Source of the DNA: Massilia polaris
Lineage (GTDB): Bacteria > Pseudomonadota > Gammaproteobacteria > Burkholderiales > Burkholderiaceae_D
Direction of reading: 5' to 3'
NCBI RefSeq assembly: GCF_012927275.1
Contig: NZ_JABBGG010000002.1
Location: 372,001 to 436,000 of the forward strand
Length of the DNA stretch: 64,000 nt
Shown: one piece after another, positions 44,583-54,574 of the stretch
Layout of the letters: every line of letters starts with the position of its first letter
Position numbering within the stretch: position 1 is the stretch's first letter
Translations under genes and position numbers: made by a program
The notes under the pieces: model-generated
Seen by the model: the letters and a program-made list of their open reading frames with translations, nothing else
Told to the model about the DNA's origin: nothing
Databases searched by the model: none

Positions 44583-46451
44583 CTACTTCATCAGCTCGCG
44601 GATCATGCGCACCGGGGCGCTGCCGAAGCTGAGGAACTGTTCGTGGAAGGCCTTCAGGTCGAAGCGCGGGCCGAGCGCCTGGCGGCGTTCCTCGCGCAGG
44701 TCCATGATGTCGCTGTAGCCGCTGAAGTAGCTGGTCAGCTGCACCGAACTGACTTTCGCGCGGTGCCATTTTTCGGTGGCCTCGCTGCGGGTCTGGAAAG
44801 CCTGGCGCACCAGCATGTCCATCGCTTCGGCTTCGCTCGTGCCCAGCACGTGCACGCTGTAGTCGAGGAGCGTGTTGGTCACCACGCGCAGGTTCCACTT
44901 CGACCACATCAGCCACATCTCGGGCGTGTTGTCGCCATAGCCCGATTCGAGCATCATGCGCTCGCCGTACACCGCCCAGCCTTCCACCATCGCGCCGTTG
45001 CCGAACAGGGACTTGACCAGCGACGGCGATTTGTTCGCGTACACCAGCTGCGCGTAGTGGCCCGGGATCGCTTCGTGGATATTCAGGATCTGCAAAATCC
45101 AGTGGTTATATTCGCGCAGGCTGCTTTCGGCCTGCTCCGCCGTCATGCCATCGAGCGGCGTGACGTTGTAGAAGGTGCGGTCCTGCGGGCGGTATGGACC
45201 GGGCGCCTCGATACTCGCGCCGGCCACGCCACGCTGGTACATCGGCGTTTCGCGTACTTCCAGCGGCTTGTCGGGGTCGAGCGTCAGCAGGTTTTTACTG
45301 GTCACCCATTGCTGCAGCTGCGGGATCTGGCGGCGGATCTCGGCGAAGAACTGTTCGCGAGGCACGTGGTTTGCCGACAGGCGGTCGATCACCATGCCGA
45401 TTTTCCTGATGCGGTCGGTGGGCTTCGGCGTGGAGCCCATCACCTTCGGCCACAGTTCGTCGGACAGGACATCCATGCGCGCGTGCAGCTGCTCGCGTGC
45501 GGCCTGCGCCTTGCGGTAAGTCTGTTCAGCCGAATTAGCGGACTGGATGTCGTACCCGAACTTCGGTTCGTACAGCGCTTTGCCGATGCGGAACGAGCGC
45601 GCATTGCCAGCTGCCTGCTGCTGCTTGTCCAGCGCGATCAGGAAGTCGACGTAGCCAAGCAGCGCAGTGCCTGCGTTGGCGATGCGCGATGCGAACAGGT
45701 TCTTCTCGGCCGTCGTCAGGATCGATTCCTGAGCCGCCTTGCCAAGTTCGGCCAGCACCGCGAAGGTGCCGGGCGCCTGTGTCAGTGCCAGCTGCAGGTG
45801 TTCATGCGTCGGATTCTTGATGCTCGACTGCGCCGCCGCATAGTAGGCCGGTACGTGGGTGATCCGCTTGAGCAGGGTGCGCAGGCGCTGCGGCTTCGAG
45901 GCGTAGGGCGTGTTCAGGACCACGTCGATCGGCTGGGCGATGTTGTACAGCGCCGGGTTCCACTCGTATTCCTTGAACGTGGTCAGGTACCAGCGGTCCG
46001 CTTCCAGTTTGCCGACCAGCAGGGCGAGGTCGGTGCGCTGCTTGTCCGAGAGCTTGTTCGGATCGAGCTTGCCGAATTTTTCCAGCCACTCGTTGGCGAA
46101 GGCCAGCTGCTGCGCGCGCGTGGCCGTACTCGGGATGGTCAGGTTGGAGGCGCCCTCGTATTTGCCGACGGCGATCGCGCCTTCCGGGTTGATCTTCCAC
46201 AGCGCTACCAGGAACTGCATGCTGCGCGTATTGAACGTGCGGTCCTGCGCCTTGTCGTTGCTGGCGGCGGCTGCTACCGGCGCGGCGGCCATGACGGCCT
46301 TCTTCGCGACCGGGGCTTTGGCCTTGGCGGCTTTGCCCTTGATGGCTTTGGTGACCTTGGCCTTGCCCTGCTTCTTCGGCTTGGCCGCGCCGACTGGCGC
46401 CAGGGCGAAGGACGTAAGCAGGACAGCCAGGGCTATTTTCGTTTTAATCAT
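44583..46451 (-). CDS. DUF885-family zinc-peptidase-like protein, exported
   Basis: 622 residues from the ATG at 46451. The N-terminus is a signal peptide (IKTKIALAVLLTSFALAPVGA) followed by a Lys/Ala-rich linker of about 55 residues (AKVTKAIKGKAAKAKAPVAKK). The C-terminal half has the DUF885 signature NIHEAIPGHYAQLVYAN, an HExxH-like zinc site, and MVEGWAVYGERMMLE carrying the further glutamate. Probably a periplasmic metallopeptidase. The frame extends to 46532 but that part precedes the signal peptide. Confidence 0.88.
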   Translation of the reverse strand: MIKTKIALAVLLTSFALAPVGAAKPKKQGKAKVTKAIKGKAAKAKAPVAKKAVMAAAPVAAAASNDKAQDRTFNTRSMQFLVALWKINPEGAIAVGKYEGASNLTIPSTATRAQQLAFANEWLEKFGKLDPNKLSDKQRTDLALLVGKLEADRWYLTTFKEYEWNPALYNIAQPIDVVLNTPYASKPQRLRTLLKRITHVPAYYAAAQSSIKNPTHEHLQLALTQAPGTFAVLAELGKAAQESILTTAEKNLFASRIANAGTALLGYVDFLIALDKQQQAAGNARSFRIGKALYEPKFGYDIQSANSAEQTYRKAQAAREQLHARMDVLSDELWPKVMGSTPKPTDRIRKIGMVIDRLSANHVPREQFFAEIRRQIPQLQQWVTSKNLLTLDPDKPLEVRETPMYQRGVAGASIEAPGPYRPQDRTFYNVTPLDGMTAEQAESSLREYNHWILQILNIHEAIPGHYAQLVYANKSPSLVKSLFGNGAMVEGWAVYGERMMLESGYGDNTPEMWLMWSKWNLRVVTNTLLDYSVHVLGTSEAEAMDMLVRQAFQTRSEATEKWHRAKVSSVQLTSYFSGYSDIMDLREERRQALGPRFDLKAFHEQFLSFGSAPVRMIRELMK

Positions 46452-46564
46452 TGTGGTGGCCTCGTAAATACTTGGGCGTGAAGCGTGATGGGCACACGCG
46501 CGACGGGCCGCCAGATTAGCATTAATCGCCAAAGCGGAGCCCGTTTTGTAACATCAGCCGGACG

Positions 46565-49500
46565 TCAGTGTCCCAACCCTTCCTGAAGCATGCGCAGCAT
46601 GTCGGTGGGGGACATGCGGGCCGCCGCGTCGCTGCCATCGAGCAGGCTGTCGGCCAAGTCGCGTTTGTGCTTGTGCAGGTCGACGATGCCTTCCTCGATG
46701 GTGTTCTTCGCGACCAGGCGGTAAATCGTCACAGGGCGCTGCTGCCCCATGCGGTGGGCGCGGTCGGAGGCCTGGTCTTCCACCGCCGGATTCCACCACG
46801 GGTCCATGTGGATCACGTAGTCGGCGGCGGTCAGGTTGATACCGACCCCGCCCGCCTTCAGGCTGATGAGGAAGACGTCGCCCTCGCCGGCCTGGAAGGC
46901 GTCGACGCGGTCCTTCCGCGCCTGCATCGACGTGGCCCCGTCGAGGTACTGGTAGCTGATGCCGCGCGCATCGAGGTGCTGGCGGATTAGGGTCAGATGG
47001 TCGACGAACTGGCTGAATACCAGCACCTTGTGCTTGTTGTCCAGCAGGTCGTCAAGCAGGCGGCCAAAGACGGTCAGCTTGCTGCTCTGGAGTCCCAACT
47101 CGGGCGCGACCAGCTGCGGGTTGCAGCAGGCGCGGCGCAGCTTCATCATCTCGGCGAGGATCTGGATTGACTTCTGGCTCTCCGGCCCCTCCATCGAGGC
47201 CAGCTTGGCCAGCGCATCGCGCCGCAACGATTCGTACAGCGCGGCTTCGTCTTCGGTCAGGTCGACCGGCAGGACGATCTCGGTGCGCGGCGGCAGCTCG
47301 GACAGCACCTGCGCCTTGGTGCGGCGCAGGATGAACGGCTGGATCAGGCGCTTGAGGCGCGCGCGTGCCCCGGCGGCCGCTCGCTTGTCCTGTGCGCGTT
47401 CGATCGGGCCGGCGAACTTCAGGTTGAACTGGTCGCTGGTGCCGAGCAGTCCCGGATTAATAAAGCGGAACAGGTTCCACAGCTCACCGAGGTGGTTTTC
47501 CAGCGGCGTACCGGTGGCCACCATGCGGAAGTCGCCTTGCAGCGCCATCACCGCGTGCGAGCGCTTGGTGGCGGTGTTCTTGATTGCCTGCGCTTCATCG
47601 AGCACGATGGTGTGCCACTTTACCTTGGCGAACATGTCCGCTTCCAGCTGCAGCAGGCCGTAGCTTGCGATCACGAGGTCGAACGGCTGTACATCGTCGA
47701 GCATCGCGCCGCGGTCGCCCGCGCCGAACAGCTTGACGTTCAGGGTCGGCGCAAAGCGGGCTGCCTCGCTCATCCAGTTCATGCACACAGAAGTTGGGGC
47801 AACCACCAGCGTCGGGCCTTGCGGGGCGCGCGACAGGATCAGCGCCAGCGCCTGCAGGGTTTTGCCGAGTCCCATGTCATCGGCCAGGCAGGCGCCGACG
47901 CCCCAGTGGGCCAGCCGCGCCAGCCACTCGAAGCCTTCAACCTGGTAGTCGCGCAGCTCGGCCTGCAAGGTCGACGGAAGTTGCGGAGAGAAGGCCGCAC
48001 TGGCGTCGATCCGCTTGAGGTGTTCCTTCCACAGTTTGTCGGCCTTGACGCCGCCGGCGTCCGCGGCCAGTTCCTGCAGCGCGAAGCTGGCCAGCGGATG
48101 CACGCGCACGCCGTCGCCGTGCTGTTCGCCGAACGAGGCTAGCTCCATCAGGCGCCGGTGCAGCTCCGAACTCAGGGCCACGAACTGGTTGTCGCCCAGT
48201 TCGACGAAGCGTCCTTTGCTGGACTTGAGCATCTCGAGCAGCGTGCGCAGGTCGAGCACCTTGTCTTCGTCGACCTGCACTTCGCCGTCCGCCGCGAACC
48301 AGTCCTTGTCGCGCTTGATGGAGATGCGCACCGATTTCGAATCGACCTTGCGCGTCACCCGGAACGACTGGCCTTCCGGCCAGGCGACCGTCACCTTCGC
48401 CGGATCCTGCTCCTGTAACTGCGCGAGCAGTTCGAGGCAGGCAACCGGCTGGCCGAGCAGCCATTCGCCGTGATCCGATTCCGCCTCTTCAAGGGCGATA
48501 CAGGCGCCAACCAGCTGGCGCTCGGCTTCGCGTTCGGCGTTCAGGTCACGCTTCGCTTCGGTGCGCACGCCTTCGACGTCGGCAATCACGCTCTCGGCGC
48601 CGCTGCCTGGCGGGTAGTACGCGCCAGTGCCTGGCAAGGGGCGCACCAGCACCTGCATCCTGAGTCCGTGCTGGTAGGGCAGCAGGTGGACGTGCATGCG
48701 GCCGTCCGCTGCGACCTGGGCGATGTCCGCCGCGCTGCTGCCGATGTCCGACTGTACGGTGACGATCGACGAAATCGCGCTGATCGCCTTGAGCACCTGC
48801 TTTTCCGCGTGCAGCGGCACCACCAGCCCTTCGCCAATGATGGCCCCGACGCTACGGTGTTCCGGCCTGACGCGCACCACGCGCAGGCGTGTCGGCGTTT
48901 CGCGCGTGACGCACACGTCGTCGTCGCTGGCGCAGATGGGCGGCTGCATTGTGATCGTGACGGTATCGCGGTGCGCACGGACCAGCAGTTCCGGTTCGCC
49001 CGGCAGCACCTCGACACGGGTACCAGGAGAGTTTTTCCAGAAAAGCAGGGGATGGCCGACCAATTCGAGGACGGCCTTGCCCGCGTCAAGCACGAACTGG
49101 TTGCCTGCATAGTAGCGGTGCGTTTCAATCAGTGCGATCGCCGCCAGGTCATGGGCGCTGACGAAGTCCAGCTCCTTCGCCTCGTTGTGCAGCCGTTTCA
49201 GGCTGACCGGCCGGCCCTTGCTCCAGCCGCCGCGCGCGTCGCGGCGCTGTTCCAGCGGCTCGACGTCGCGCACGCCGTAATTGGCGTCGTAGTCGATCAG
49301 CCATACCAGGCGGCCTTCCTTGACCACCTCGGTGCTGGTGGCCGGCTGCAGGTTGATCAGCGCATTGAGCTGGCGCTGCCATGCTTCCTCGCGCTCGAAC
49401 CACATGGTCATGTCAGGCAGCCGGTGGCGCTGGCGCAGTTCGATGGCGCGCTGTTCGTGCACGATGCTGCCCAGATGGCCGAGCAGTCCGGCCAGTTGCG

Positions 49501-50668
49501 CCGAAATGAAATCGAAGCCGGCCAGCTCGGATTGCTCGAGCATCTGTTCGAGTTCGGCGCGGCGTCCCGCCAGTTGGGGGAGCGAGAGCCAGTAGTGCAT
49601 CAGCGCGCGGAACATAAAGGGCTGCAGCGCCGTTTCCCAATTCCGCGATGGCAGCACGTCGACATCGACGGTGCCGCCGCGGATCCGCCGCAGCATGCTC
49701 AATTGTTCATACACCGGCGTGTCGTGGCTCTGCACGGCGCGGGTGGCTGTATCGAGGTAGGTTTCGGCCAGCTTGTCGCCCTTCGCATCGGACGAACGGA
49801 TCAACGCAAGCACGTAAAGGTGGCCGCCGATGCCGGAGAAGCACATCTTGCGCTTGCCGGTCTCGCGCCGCAGCAACTTGAGGGCCTGGTCGAAGCTGGC
49901 CAGTGCGGAGGCGTGCCCGTCGCGCAGCAGCTCGATCACGCTGCGGAAGAACAGCGCCAGCGAGGCGTCGAGGTCGGACAGCAGCTCCGACGCGTCGTCC
50001 AGCCGGCCGCACAGGATCAGGTGCTCGGCCAGCACAATGCGCAGGCTCATCGACGCAGCATGTTTCGCCACATGGCGTTCGGCGTACGCGCGCACAGCGG
50101 CAGCGCTGGCGGGGTCGCGCTGGACGTGGCAGACCACGACCGTCAGCACCTCGTCCACCAGCTGCGGATGAATGTAGTCGATCAGATCGGGGTCGAACGG
50201 GCGTGCGCAGATGTCGACCAGCGGGTGCAGGTAGGCCGCCTCATGGCACTCCAGGCAGGCGGCGAGCAGCGTGGCGATATGGCGCGGGTCGTCCCTGCCG
50301 AACAGCGCCATGCGTAGCAGCGCAATCCCCTGGCGGTAGCTGCGCAGGATGAAAGAACCTTGCCAGTCCTTGCGCAGCGGCGTGCACTCTTCGTACGCCT
50401 GCCGCAGCGGAAGCAGGATACGGCTGTCGACCGCATGTTTGATGGCCGGCCATGCCGCATGCGGTGCAACGGCGTATCCGCGTCCTGTAATGGTGCTGGC
50501 CAGGTCTGCCTTGCGCAGGCGCGCAATGCTTGCGTCGGCGTCAAAGGCCGGCAGGCCCGCCGCAGCCATATGTTCCTTGATACGGACGGCGCCCATCGGT
50601 TCGCCCGCGAGCGCCAACAGGGCCAGTACCAGCTTGTCTTCTGCCTTGAGTGAATCGAAAGCGGTCAT
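46565..50668 (-). CDS. Giant SNF2-family ATPase (DEAQ type) with ~900-residue N-terminal region
   Basis: A 1367-residue protein. Residues 1-70 look like a winged helix (LLALAGEPMGAVRIKEHM...ASIARLRKADL); about 70-420 is a helical-repeat-like region; then a region without clear motifs. The SNF2 motor is C-terminal: DDMGLGKT near 925, DEAQ in VLDEAQAIKN, ATGTPLENHLGELWNL, FSQFVDHLTLI, SLKAGGVGINLTAADYVI and DRAHRMGQ. It starts within the stop codon of the upstream S9 peptidase gene. Function is unknown; DNA remodelling is expected. Confidence 0.9.
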   Translation of the reverse strand: MTAFDSLKAEDKLVLALLALAGEPMGAVRIKEHMAAAGLPAFDADASIARLRKADLASTITGRGYAVAPHAAWPAIKHAVDSRILLPLRQAYEECTPLRKDWQGSFILRSYRQGIALLRMALFGRDDPRHIATLLAACLECHEAAYLHPLVDICARPFDPDLIDYIHPQLVDEVLTVVVCHVQRDPASAAAVRAYAERHVAKHAASMSLRIVLAEHLILCGRLDDASELLSDLDASLALFFRSVIELLRDGHASALASFDQALKLLRRETGKRKMCFSGIGGHLYVLALIRSSDAKGDKLAETYLDTATRAVQSHDTPVYEQLSMLRRIRGGTVDVDVLPSRNWETALQPFMFRALMHYWLSLPQLAGRRAELEQMLEQSELAGFDFISAQLAGLLGHLGSIVHEQRAIELRQRHRLPDMTMWFEREEAWQRQLNALINLQPATSTEVVKEGRLVWLIDYDANYGVRDVEPLEQRRDARGGWSKGRPVSLKRLHNEAKELDFVSAHDLAAIALIETHRYYAGNQFVLDAGKAVLELVGHPLLFWKNSPGTRVEVLPGEPELLVRAHRDTVTITMQPPICASDDDVCVTRETPTRLRVVRVRPEHRSVGAIIGEGLVVPLHAEKQVLKAISAISSIVTVQSDIGSSAADIAQVAADGRMHVHLLPYQHGLRMQVLVRPLPGTGAYYPPGSGAESVIADVEGVRTEAKRDLNAEREAERQLVGACIALEEAESDHGEWLLGQPVACLELLAQLQEQDPAKVTVAWPEGQSFRVTRKVDSKSVRISIKRDKDWFAADGEVQVDEDKVLDLRTLLEMLKSSKGRFVELGDNQFVALSSELHRRLMELASFGEQHGDGVRVHPLASFALQELAADAGGVKADKLWKEHLKRIDASAAFSPQLPSTLQAELRDYQVEGFEWLARLAHWGVGACLADDMGLGKTLQALALILSRAPQGPTLVVAPTSVCMNWMSEAARFAPTLNVKLFGAGDRGAMLDDVQPFDLVIASYGLLQLEADMFAKVKWHTIVLDEAQAIKNTATKRSHAVMALQGDFRMVATGTPLENHLGELWNLFRFINPGLLGTSDQFNLKFAGPIERAQDKRAAAGARARLKRLIQPFILRRTKAQVLSELPPRTEIVLPVDLTEDEAALYESLRRDALAKLASMEGPESQKSIQILAEMMKLRRACCNPQLVAPELGLQSSKLTVFGRLLDDLLDNKHKVLVFSQFVDHLTLIRQHLDARGISYQYLDGATSMQARKDRVDAFQAGEGDVFLISLKAGGVGINLTAADYVIHMDPWWNPAVEDQASDRAHRMGQQRPVTIYRLVAKNTIEEGIVDLHKHKRDLADSLLDGSDAAARMSPTDMLRMLQEGLGH

Positions 50669-52602
50669 TCAGTTCCCGGCATGTTTTCAATCTCCACTGG
50701 AGCAGGGGCGCCGGGCGCCGCCAGGCCGAAGATGCGCTGGTAGAAGTACAGTTCCGCTTCGAGGGTGCGCACGATGCTGTCGGCCTTGCGGAAGCCGTGG
50801 CCTTCGCCTTCGAGCGTCATGTAGGCCACAGGCACGCCGCTGGCGCGCAGGGCGTCGACCATCATCGACGACTGCTGCGGCGGCACCACCTTGTCGTCGA
50901 GTCCCTGGAAGAAGATCATCGGGCGCTTCAGCTGGGCGGTGTGGTTGATCGGGGAGCGCAGCAGGTACAACGCATCCGATTCCGGTTTCGGCGCGATCAG
51001 GTATTCGTTGTAGTGCGATTCGAACTTGTGCGAGTCGGCGTCCAGTCCCGCGAGGTCGGATACGCCGTAGTAGCTCGCGCCGGCCTTGAACACGTCATGG
51101 AAGGTGAGTGCGCATAGCGTGGTCAGGCCGCCCGCGCTGGAGCCGCGGATGACCAGGCGCTCGGGGTCGGCGAGGCCGCGCATGGCGAGGTAGCGCGCGC
51201 CGCAGACGCAGTCCTCGACATCGACAATGCCCCACTGGCCTTTGAGCGAGTCGCGGTAGTCGCGCCCGAAGCCGGTGCTGCCGCCGTAGTTCACGTCGAG
51301 CACCGCGAAGCCGCGGCTGGTCCAGTACTGGGTCGCCAGCTTCAGGGTGCTGGTCGCCATCCCGGTCGGGCCGCCGTGGCCGATGACGATCAGCGGCGGC
51401 TTGCTGCCGGTTCCCGGATGAACGTCCGCGTTGCATGGTGGGTAGTAGAAGGCATGCGCGGTGCGCCCGCCTGTGCTGGTATAGCTGATGCTCTCCGGGA
51501 CAGACAGGTAGCCGGCCGGCGGCAGTTCGGTGATCGAGTGCGCGAGTACATCGCGCAAGCCGCTTGCCAGGTCGATGCGCGCGAGTTCGAGCGGAATGGC
51601 CGGGGCGCCGCCCAGCAGCGCGATGGTGTCGCCGGACACGCGCAGCTCGCGGATCTCCTGGTACGTATTGGCGATCGGTTCAAGCTTGCCGCTGCCTGTC
51701 GCAAGCCGCGCCAGCCGGCTGACGCCGTTTTCGATGAAAGTGCAGATGATCTCGGCGTCCGAGCGGAAAGCGTACATCGAAGCGCCGAAGCTCCAGTGCG
51801 GGCCGCCGAATTCGGCGGTCCGCTTGCACAGTGGCTGCACCGCGCCGCCGGCGAGCCGGTACAGGTTCCACCAGCCGCTGCGGTCCGACACGAAGTGCAG
51901 CACGCCGGCCGGCGACCATTCGGGCTGGCAGATCGATTCCTCAGGGCCGCCCGCGACCAGGCGCGCATTCGACACGGCGCCGGTTTCATCGAGGTCGGCC
52001 AGCCACAGCTCGGTTCCCTGCCACGGCATGCGCGGGTGGTCCCAGCTTAGCCACGCGAGTGAACGGCCGTCCGGGGACAGCCGCGGCGCCGCGTAGAAGT
52101 CCGCGCCCTGCACCAGCACCGTCTCGCTGCCGTCGAAGCCGACCGCGCACAGCGTGTTGACCGGGTAGGCGCCGCCTGCGCCGTGGTCTTCGCGAACCGA
52201 CACCAGGCGGGCACGCGCGCTGTCGACCACGAAATCGGCGTAGCGGTTGGCGCCCGCCGCAGTCAGCGCAACTGGCGCTTCGCCGTCGGCCGCCATATAC
52301 AGGCGGTTGTCGGCGAAATGCGAGAAGTAGGCGACGCCGTTGGCGACCAGGCTCGCGCCGCCGCCGTATTCATGCACGCGCGAACGCACATTGAATGGCG
52401 CCGGCGTGATTTCAGTCACCGTGCCGCCGCGCTGGCGCATCAGGGTGGTGCGCCCCGCCTCGCTGGCGCGGCCGACCAGCCAGTAGCAGTCGGCGCCGTC
52501 CAGCGCGACCTGGGACAGCGGCGCGGCGCCGGCGGCCACCATGCTGGCGCTGATCGGGGACGGCCAGGCGCCGAATGGGGCGGTTTGTTCAGGTGAGGTC
52601 AT
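50665..52602 (-). CDS. S9-family prolyl oligopeptidase-like serine peptidase
   Basis: 645 residues from the ATG at 52602 ([11 protein letters not shown]). An N-terminal beta-propeller (repeats such as [21 protein letters not shown]) caps a C-terminal alpha/beta-hydrolase domain with the nucleophile in [27 protein letters not shown], the aspartate near [15 protein letters not shown] and the histidine in EGEGHGFRK. No signal peptide, so cytoplasmic. Its TGA overlaps the SNF2 start (ATGA), a tight two-gene operon. The further upstream frame overlaps the hemE promoter. Confidence 0.92.
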   Translation of the reverse strand: MTSPEQTAPFGAWPSPISASMVAAGAAPLSQVALDGADCYWLVGRASEAGRTTLMRQRGGTVTEITPAPFNVRSRVHEYGGGASLVANGVAYFSHFADNRLYMAADGEAPVALTAAGANRYADFVVDSARARLVSVREDHGAGGAYPVNTLCAVGFDGSETVLVQGADFYAAPRLSPDGRSLAWLSWDHPRMPWQGTELWLADLDETGAVSNARLVAGGPEESICQPEWSPAGVLHFVSDRSGWWNLYRLAGGAVQPLCKRTAEFGGPHWSFGASMYAFRSDAEIICTFIENGVSRLARLATGSGKLEPIANTYQEIRELRVSGDTIALLGGAPAIPLELARIDLASGLRDVLAHSITELPPAGYLSVPESISYTSTGGRTAHAFYYPPCNADVHPGTGSKPPLIVIGHGGPTGMATSTLKLATQYWTSRGFAVLDVNYGGSTGFGRDYRDSLKGQWGIVDVEDCVCGARYLAMRGLADPERLVIRGSSAGGLTTLCALTFHDVFKAGASYYGVSDLAGLDADSHKFESHYNEYLIAPKPESDALYLLRSPINHTAQLKRPMIFFQGLDDKVVPPQQSSMMVDALRASGVPVAYMTLEGEGHGFRKADSIVRTLEAELYFYQRIFGLAAPGAPAPVEIENMPGTE

Positions 52603-52738
52603 GGGGGATTCGCGCAGGTTGGGGGCAAGGCAGCATGATAAAGAATACACCGCGGCGCTGCAATCGCGCCCGCTGCATGCGCTTTGCCAGGTCCGGGAGT
52701 GCGATAATAGCGCCTTTCCCCAAGCCTTATTGTCAGCC

Positions 52739-53821
52739 ATGCCACAATTCGCCCCGCTCCAGAACGACACCTTCCTGCGCGCGCTCCTGCGCCAACCGAC
52801 CGACTACACCCCGGTGTGGCTGATGCGCCAGGCGGGGCGCTACCTTCCTGAATACCGCGCCACGCGCGCGCGCGCCGGTTCCTTCCTGGGCCTGGCCAAG
52901 AATCCCGACTACGCCACCGAAGTGACGCTGCAGCCGATCGACCGCTACCCGCTGGATGCGTCGATCCTGTTCTCGGACATCCTGACCGTGCCGGACGCGA
53001 TGGGCCTCGGCCTGTATTTCGCCGACGGCGAAGGCCCGAAGTTCGAGCGTCCGCTGCGGACCGAAGCCGACGTGCTGGCGCTGCGCGCGCCGGACCTCGG
53101 CTCGCTCGACTATGTCTTCAACGCCGTCACCCAGATCCGCACCGCGCTGAACGGCCGCGTGCCGCTGATCGGCTTCTCCGGCAGCCCGTGGACGCTGGCC
53201 TGCTACATGGTCGAAGGCGGCGGCTCCAAGGAATGGCACATCATCAAAAAGATGCTGTACAGTCGCCCGGACCTGATGCACCACATCCTGAAGATCAACG
53301 CGGCGGCGGTGGCCGATTACCTGAATGCGCAGATCGATGCGGGCGCGCAGGCCGTGATGATCTTCGACTCGTGGGGCGGCGCGCTGGCCGACGGCGCCTA
53401 CCAGGAGTTCTCGCTGAACTACATGCAGGAAGTCCTGAACCGCCTGAAGCGCGAAAAAGACGGCGTGCGCATTCCTGCGGTCGTGTTCACCAAGGGCGGC
53501 GGCCTGTGGCTCGACCAGATCGCCGGCATCGGCGCCGACGCCGTCGGGCTGGACTGGACCGTGAACCTCGGCCGCGCACGCGCGCTGGTCGGCGACAAGG
53601 TGGCGCTGCAGGGCAACCTCGACCCGGCGATCCTGTTCGCCAACCCGGACCAGATCCGCGCCGAAGTGGAGCGCTCGCTGACCGCCTACGGCACGCCGTC
53701 GGCTGGCCACGGCCACGTCTTCAACCTGGGCCATGGCATCTCGCAGTTCACGCCGCCTGAGTCGGTGACGGCGATGGTCGACGCGGTACATACTTTCAGC
53801 CGCAAACAGCGGGGCGTTTGA
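52739..53821 (+). CDS. hemE: Uroporphyrinogen decarboxylase
   Basis: Converts uroporphyrinogen III to coproporphyrinogen III in heme synthesis. 360 residues from the ATG at 52739. Substrate-site signatures [16 protein letters not shown] and [14 protein letters not shown], and [17 protein letters not shown], are intact. It is divergent from the S9 peptidase gene. A hairpin terminator and the putative replication origin follow. Confidence 0.97.
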   Translation: MPQFAPLQNDTFLRALLRQPTDYTPVWLMRQAGRYLPEYRATRARAGSFLGLAKNPDYATEVTLQPIDRYPLDASILFSDILTVPDAMGLGLYFADGEGPKFERPLRTEADVLALRAPDLGSLDYVFNAVTQIRTALNGRVPLIGFSGSPWTLACYMVEGGGSKEWHIIKKMLYSRPDLMHHILKINAAAVADYLNAQIDAGAQAVMIFDSWGGALADGAYQEFSLNYMQEVLNRLKREKDGVRIPAVVFTKGGGLWLDQIAGIGADAVGLDWTVNLGRARALVGDKVALQGNLDPAILFANPDQIRAEVERSLTAYGTPSAGHGHVFNLGHGISQFTPPESVTAMVDAVHTFSRKQRGV

Positions 53822-54574
53822 TGTAGTTCGACTACAAATCGGGCTGGCCATCGACCCTGGCCAGCTCTTTCCTAGCATCAAGACGCGCGGCGAAAATCAC
53901 ACTTATTCACATATTGCATTTATTGCATTAAATTCGATGCTCAGCCGTTGTTGCCGTGGAAGAGAATTTTCAAGTGCTTGATAATAAACAGATTTTTATT
54001 TTCAGCGACCAAACCAAACTGTTCATAAATTAGGCATTCTCCCTGTGAAAATGGCAGTTTTTGATCATTATCCACAAAGTTATCAACAGGCAGTGTGGAT
54101 AAACAAAAAATGTCCTGCGTTTACCGGGACTTACGCGAAAAGCTCATGCATCGGGTGAGGTACTTGTTGCGCCGCATGATATTTTTGTCACGTATTTATT
54201 GCACAAGCTTACGCTTAAAGTAAATATCTCTGGCCGACCTTCAAAAAAGGCGTGCCGGTCCAGCAAGCTGCAATCGAGCAATAAAGCGACTACAAAAACT
54301 TCGTTTGAACGATTAGTTATGCACAATGGGCGTGAAGCGCTACCAAAAAACACTGTGTATAAGTACAGTTCGCAAGTGATTGAATTTAAAAGAAAAAATT
54401 TATTTGATTTTTTGCGGAGCCCTGCATGTCTTGTGCAAAGCACAAATTTTTTGCCCTGAATCCAGAGTTTGTTCACAAAGTTGTCCACAACTTCGTGCAC
54501 AGCGCAGGCATCCCGCGCACGAGCGACTTTTCGGTCGATCCGACGGTGGAAAACGCTGACCGGACCCCGTCTTG
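53822..54574. other. oriC: Putative chromosomal replication origin (oriC): DnaA-box cluster with AT-rich unwinding element
   Basis: This 753-bp non-coding gap is much richer in A+T than the rest of the window. Exact TTATNCACA DnaA boxes: 53903-53911 (+), 54068-54076 (+, TTATCCACA), 54094-54102 (-, TTATCCACA), 54317-54325 (+), 54354-54362 (-). One-mismatch boxes: TTATCAACA at 54080, TTGTTCACA at 54469, TTGTCCACA at 54481. The stretch 54379-54413 has 32 A/T in 35 bases, next to the box pair at 54317/54354, as expected of a duplex unwinding element; GATTTTTATTTTC at 53991 resembles E. coli oriC 13-mers. Flanking genes are hemE (also adjacent to Caulobacter oriC) and priA. A DnaA-titration locus is the main alternative. 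Confidence 0.65.
53843..53870 (+). terminator. Rho-independent terminator of hemE
   Basis: GCTGGCCA (53843-53850) pairs with TGGCCAGC (53858-53865) across a 7-nt loop, followed by TCTTT. A smaller palindrome GTAGTTCGACTAC (53823-53835) sits just after the stop. Confidence 0.75.

Noticed and set aside
48470-50317. 615-codon plus-strand frame opposite the large SNF2 gene
   Set aside because: Antisense shadow rich in Arg, Val, Gln and His; no family pattern.
54144-54500. Possible protein-coding frames (both strands) in the hemE-priA gap
   Set aside because: Base composition, absence of a ribosome binding site and odd amino-acid content argue against coding; the region is better explained by DnaA boxes and AT-rich DNA.
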